The translations under genes and the position numbers were made by a program. A DNA stretch of 10,257 nt, from contig CAYZEO010000032.1 in assembly GCA_964477815.1 (NCBI GenBank), positions 1 through 10,257 on the forward strand, given 5' to 3'. This document shows, piece after piece, positions 6,647 through 10,257 of this stretch. The stretch is from DAOVGZ01 sp964477815. GTDB lineage: Bacteria > Babelota > Babeliae > Babelales > Vermiphilaceae. The notes under the pieces are model-generated. The model was given only the letters and a program-made list of their open reading frames with translations, was not told the DNA's origin and searched no databases. How positions within the stretch are numbered: position 1 is the stretch's first letter; each line of letters opens with the position of its first letter.

Positions 6647-8629
6647 ATGAGAGTTACAAAGTTGTTTCGGTTGGTACCATTTGCTTTTTGTTTTTCTTTT
6701 TGTGTGAGGAGTGTAGCTTTTTTGGATTTGGATGAGATTATTTCGACCATTGAAACAGAAAATGATATGACAGCGCTAGCACTACCTGGGATTGCACAGT
6801 TATCTTTACCTCATCGTGTTCTGGATATTCTTGATTCTATTTTAATTGGAGGAGCGGATGTTGTCTTGCTAAATAGTGGTGTGCAAGTTAACACAACAGC
6901 TTCAGTTGGTTGGACGGATTTGGACGTGCAGATTAATATGAAGGAGGAGGCTGATCGAGGTGTTGATGTAGTAATTATGGTTTCAATTCCAGATGACTGG
7001 AAAATATCAAGCCTCATTCCCAAGTTAAATAAGCTTGATATTTTTACGTATAAAAATACAAAACTTGTTATTTCAAACTACGATCATATCGACGATTTAC
7101 ATGACATTGAGATAAAAAAAGGTGCGAATCTTTTTGGTATGCTTTCTTTAACAGGTCCGCTACAGTATGTGTCATGGTTTATTGGAAATACTTTTGGTGA
7201 AATACTTTTCTCGGGGTTGATTAAACGAGAAATTGTAGGATCGTCTTTTACGGCACAGTTACCCGGAAAAATAAATCTTTTGGGTGATCTTTCTGCACAA
7301 GATCTAAAGTTTGTAATCTCTATTGGTGAGACTTTATTCTCTACAAATGAGCCCTTATGTTCTATTGACTCAAATATTGTTTTTAATGCACCTGGGCAGG
7401 AAAAACTTGTTTTTCGATCTGAATTTGAATTTTTACCAAGTGCGGTTGAGTTTTATGGTTCTATAGATGGTATGATCAAAAATATTTTTGGTGTAGATGG
7501 TTTACACGCAGGAAATTGCTTTCTTGGAGGGACCGCTGATTATGCTTCAATGGGAAATTTTATGCCCGTCATTCCGTTTTCAGATCTTGCTATGGGATTT
7601 GACTTGGAAATTGCTGGGAAAAAAGTCCAAATGATAGGACGACTGGGTTTTCCTGGAGAAACAGGCATAGGAGATCTTGCTTTTGAAGGGGTGTTGGAAG
7701 GTGGTCTTTCTTTGAGTGATTGTATTGATTTCGTTGACAATCTTATCAACGAATCAGTTTCTATTCCAAGGGAGGTTGATGATTTTCAACGCCACACAGG
7801 AGGCTACGTTCCAGATTTTGCTCTTGGTGATGTGCATGTATTTTTTTCACCAAAAGATGTTGTCATAGATGGAAAAAGCTACACAAAAGGCCTTATTTTT
7901 GATGGAAAAGCAGAAATTTTTGGTTCAGATGCACACATTTTTGTTGATATTCAAGAGGTAGGGATGAGGCTTCTTGGTTATCTTGAAGAGATGAAATTTG
8001 GTCCTGTGATAATAACTGGCCCCGGTTATGACAGAATAATGGATACTCCAGATGATGGTATTATACTCGATGCGCAGCTTGGATTAGATAAACAGTATTG
8101 TTTCATCGCAGGTAATGTTGAGATTGATATTTTTGGAGGAATATCAAGCAAAACAAAAATTGATGTTACAGCAGATGGTCTGACATTTAATATAGAAAAA
8201 AAGCTGTTTGATATGTTTGATTGTGGCCTATTGTTTAATTCAAAAATGAGTGACGATAATATGCCGACTGATTTTTATGTTAGAGGGCACATGTATCAGA
8301 CTGCGCTAACAGAATTGCAGAATCTTTTGAGTAAAACGGCTTATCGCATGGCACAGAAGAAAAAAAGTGTATGTGATACTATCACAGGTTGGTACAATGG
8401 GTTCTGGAATGTTTTGGCCAATATTGTAGGAAATACCTTTAACATCAAAGAGTTTTCATTTGAATCGAGTCTAGACAAATTGATTGGCCAAACTGAATTA
8501 CCATGTGTTACTGTCAAGGGAATTATTTTTGGAAAAGAGTTTGAGTTGAATGATCTCACGTTTGACTTGAGCAATCCAATTGAAAGTGCGCAAGAAATTA
8601 TTCAGCAAGTTTCTGTATTGTTTGATTGA
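6647..8629 (+). CDS. Exported paralog 3, diverged, lacking the helical domain
   Basis: A 660-residue protein of the same family as its two upstream neighbours, but clearly more diverged. The signal peptide covers residues 1-24 (MRVTKLFRL start, probable cleavage after SVA). Shared landmarks are GMIKNIFG (275-282), FALGDVHVFF with DGKSYTKG (391-415), GPG...TPDDG (458-471), FYVRG (543-547) and VKGIIFGKEFE (623-633). Between the last two, only about 75 residues are present instead of the roughly 180 in paralog 2: most of the lysine-rich helical segment and the CX7C pair are missing, and there is no basic tail (it ends VSVLFD). The charge is also different: this copy is rich in Asp and Glu. GAGG at 6635-6638 is a well-placed ribosome binding site. 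The start lies 29 nt after paralog 2, so the two are probably cotranscribed, and a strong hairpin follows the TGA stop. Function unknown. Confidence 0.88.
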   Translation: MRVTKLFRLVPFAFCFSFCVRSVAFLDLDEIISTIETENDMTALALPGIAQLSLPHRVLDILDSILIGGADVVLLNSGVQVNTTASVGWTDLDVQINMKEEADRGVDVVIMVSIPDDWKISSLIPKLNKLDIFTYKNTKLVISNYDHIDDLHDIEIKKGANLFGMLSLTGPLQYVSWFIGNTFGEILFSGLIKREIVGSSFTAQLPGKINLLGDLSAQDLKFVISIGETLFSTNEPLCSIDSNIVFNAPGQEKLVFRSEFEFLPSAVEFYGSIDGMIKNIFGVDGLHAGNCFLGGTADYASMGNFMPVIPFSDLAMGFDLEIAGKKVQMIGRLGFPGETGIGDLAFEGVLEGGLSLSDCIDFVDNLINESVSIPREVDDFQRHTGGYVPDFALGDVHVFFSPKDVVIDGKSYTKGLIFDGKAEIFGSDAHIFVDIQEVGMRLLGYLEEMKFGPVIITGPGYDRIMDTPDDGIILDAQLGLDKQYCFIAGNVEIDIFGGISSKTKIDVTADGLTFNIEKKLFDMFDCGLLFNSKMSDDNMPTDFYVRGHMYQTALTELQNLLSKTAYRMAQKKKSVCDTITGWYNGFWNVLANIVGNTFNIKEFSFESSLDKLIGQTELPCVTVKGIIFGKEFELNDLTFDLSNPIESAQEIIQQVSVLFD

Positions 8630-8637
8630 TCATTTTT

Positions 8638-8677
8638 AAAAAAAGAGGGAATGCTTGCACGCATTCCCTCTTTTTTT
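8638..8677. terminator. Bidirectional rho-independent terminator
   Basis: A perfect 17-bp stem, AAAAAAAGAGGGAATGC (8638-8654) with GCATTCCCTCTTTTTTT (8661-8677), surrounds a 6-nt loop. The A-run on one side and T-run on the other give a U-tract in either direction. It starts 9 nt after the stop of paralog 3 and ends 10 nt before the stop of the convergent WD-repeat gene, so it can end transcription of both. Confidence 0.95.
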
Positions 8678-8686
8678 AGTCCACTA

Positions 8687-10257
8687 TCAGTTGCACGCAA
8701 TGTTATCTGACAAATCTGGGCTAATAAATGTGTAAGTATCGTACACATTTGGTATACCGTAGCTGTAATTTACTTCGTTGTTAGAACAGCTGTTACAAAT
8801 TATTCCGTTGTTGCCCACACATCCTGCGATGCCAGTTCCAATAAATTGTCCATATGCCCAGGTGTCACAAACCGCATTATTTTTTACAAGACAGTTTTCC
8901 GGTCCATACATTGCATCAAAAACGCGTAGGTTTGTATTAGAATCTCCTGTTGCAATATATCTTCCTCCAGGTGACCACTTTACAGTGTTTAAAGTTGCCC
9001 CACCGCCAGCTATTGTGGAGTCTATAAAAATAATATTTGAGCCATCAAAGGCATATACATTTAAAATGTTGCCATTCTGATCAACAGCCGCTATGTACTT
9101 TCCATTTGGTGACCAATCAAGTCCGTTTGCTTGGCCGCCTTGAGTATATGAGTCGATAGGGATTATTGTTGTTCCATCAAAACTGAATACCCGAACATTA
9201 TTGCTGCCATCTCCAATTGTTAGAAATTTTCCATTTGGAGACCATGTGACTGTGCGAATTGATGTTGTATAACTGTCGATAAGTGTTAACTGTTTGCCGT
9301 CAAAGCTAAATATTCGTAATACGCCTCCAAGGTCTCCAGTTGCAATATATTTACCATTGGGAGACCAGCCAGCACAAAGTACTAAAGCTCCAGGAGTGTT
9401 GTCATTGTCAATTTCAGTTATGCTTGTTCCGTCGAAATTAAATACACGGATGTAATTATTGTTGTCACCGCTTGCGATGTATTTTCCATTTGGGGACCAT
9501 CTAACAATGTTTGTGGATGCTCCTATGGCTGCGCTGTTTGTAATAAAACTCAATCCTGACTCAGAAAAACCAACAACATAGACTTCCCCTGAGGTATTTT
9601 GACTAAACGCGATGTATTCGCCGTTTGGAGACCAATCAACAGAATAAACTTGATTTGCGGAAGGAATTATGGTGTCGATATGACTAAGGTACGTAGATCC
9701 GTCAAAAAGAAATGCGCTAAGCGATTTGTTGTCTGTTACTGCAATATATTTTCCGTCTGGTGACCACGCTACTTCAAAGAAAGTATTTCCACAAGTATTA
9801 GTGCTTACAAGACTAAGTAAGTTAGAATAATCATGTAAAATTGGTTCAAGATGAATACCATATGAAACTGCGCTTACTGTTGATGTCATGTCTGTTTCAT
9901 TGACAACGCAATCGATTATTTTTGTTTTTGTTTCTGTTCCTGTTAACAAAAAGCCGTATGATTTGTTGCAAAATTCCCAGGCGTCTGTTTTTGTATTTTT
10001 TGCGGCACAGTTTTTAAATAGATTATTGTTTCCATCTCTTGATGAAAAACCTAAAGCTGTGGCGTTTAGGTTTTCAGTTTCAATTGTTTGACAATTAATT
10101 AGGCAATTTGCTTCGCTTTGTAGTAGTTCAAACCCAGCCTGCAGTCCGTTACGACATGAGCAAGCTTCTATAAAGTTTTCATCAGCATAATACAGTTGAA
10201 TCCCTGTTGTGTTGGAAATAAAATCGCAGGCGTTTACCTTGCAACAAAAAACCTCGT
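8687..10257 (-). CDS. WD40-type seven-bladed propeller flanked by beta-helix-like repeats (5' partial)
   Basis: The minus-strand frame is open from the TGA at 8687-8689 to the right edge of the window, giving about 522 visible residues; the true start lies outside. A TTG at 9947-9949 is only an internal codon: the upstream codons continue the same kind of sequence without a stop. In order along the protein: a Cys/Asn-rich stretch with NNNLFKNCAAKNT and KTKIIDCVVNET, typical in style of right-handed parallel beta-helix repeats (9779-10257); seven repeats with the core WSPxGxYIA spaced 41-46 residues apart, ending in RVF.FDG-like strands, that is one complete seven-bladed propeller (8915-9778); and a second Cys/Asn-rich stretch with ENCLVKNNAVCD and YGI (8690-8914). 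Such proteins are usually binding scaffolds; no catalytic motif is seen. No signal peptide can be judged because the N-terminus is missing. The partner or ligand is unknown. The WD assignment is strong; the beta-helix assignment is by pattern only. Confidence 0.85.
   Translation of the reverse strand, partial: EVFCCKVNACDFISNTTGIQLYYADENFIEACSCRNGLQAGFELLQSEANCLINCQTIETENLNATALGFSSRDGNNNLFKNCAAKNTKTDAWEFCNKSYGFLLTGTETKTKIIDCVVNETDMTSTVSAVSYGIHLEPILHDYSNLLSLVSTNTCGNTFFEVAWSPDGKYIAVTDNKSLSAFLFDGSTYLSHIDTIIPSANQVYSVDWSPNGEYIAFSQNTSGEVYVVGFSESGLSFITNSAAIGASTNIVRWSPNGKYIASGDNNNYIRVFNFDGTSITEIDNDNTPGALVLCAGWSPNGKYIATGDLGGVLRIFSFDGKQLTLIDSYTTSIRTVTWSPNGKFLTIGDGSNNVRVFSFDGTTIIPIDSYTQGGQANGLDWSPNGKYIAAVDQNGNILNVYAFDGSNIIFIDSTIAGGGATLNTVKWSPGGRYIATGDSNTNLRVFDAMYGPENCLVKNNAVCDTWAYGQFIGTGIAGCVGNNGIICNSCSNNEVNYSYGIPNVYDTYTFISPDLSDNIACN
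8915..9778 (-). repeat. Seven tandem WD-type repeats
   Basis: Seven tandem coding units of about 123-138 nt. Their conserved core encodes WSPxG with the variants DGK, NGE, NGK (four times) and GGR, followed by YIA in six units or FLT in the fifth. The conserved Trp codons lie about 44 codons apart. Each unit also carries a [LR]RVF.FDG-like strand and a closing ID or similar. Seven units are enough for a closed propeller. Confidence 0.85.

Noticed and set aside
8778..9080. Plus-strand 100-codon frame
   Set aside because: It is antisense to the WD-repeat gene, whose repeated pattern clearly shows the minus strand to be coding.
9947..9949. TTG as the start of the WD-repeat protein
   Set aside because: The frame stays open upstream to the window edge with the same beta-helix-like Asn/Cys pattern, and no ribosome binding site precedes the TTG.
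9888..10091. Plus-strand 67-codon frame near the right edge
   Set aside because: It is antisense to the continuing minus-strand gene, which is open through this whole stretch.

Overview
The window is AT-rich, uses the standard genetic code (TGA works as a stop) and carries four tightly packed plus-strand genes facing one minus-strand gene that runs off the right edge. The seven WSPNGKYIA-type WD repeats embedded in a Cys/Asn-rich beta-helix-like protein, together with a paralogous family of large exported proteins of unknown function, fit a host-associated bacterium of the Dependentiae (TM6/Babeliae) type. That assignment is an inference from protein style only; there is no rRNA or marker gene here to prove it.

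Layout. 133-1461 (+): a membrane-anchored, diverged NamZ/DUF1343 (GH171) protein, probably acting on peptidoglycan muropeptides, preceded by a short leader with an 8-nt inverted repeat. 1551-4041 (+): exported paralog 1, split on paper by a run of ten N at 3384-3393. Comparison with its neighbour shows that this is one gene with about 33 nt missing, not a frameshift. 4176-6617 (+): exported paralog 2, intact. 6647-8629 (+): exported paralog 3, diverged and lacking the C-terminal helical domain. 8638-8677: a perfect 17-bp stem-loop serving as terminator for both converging units. 8687->10257 (-): a seven-bladed WD40-type propeller flanked on both sides by beta-helix-like sequence; its start is outside the window.

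How the genes fit together. All three paralogs begin with a Sec-type signal peptide and share a long, probably beta-rich body with fixed signatures (GLIKNxFG; GxGP...DDG; FYV[KR]G; [KR]GIIxGxxF). Paralogs 1 and 2 also share a nearly identical helical C-terminal domain with a CX7C cysteine pair, and both end in a strongly basic tail. The family is the least explained part of the window and the best candidate for an undescribed exported system. Paralogs 2 and 3 are only 29 nt apart and are probably cotranscribed. The gaps before paralogs 1 and 2 (89 and 134 nt) are large enough for separate promoters, but I found no convincing one.
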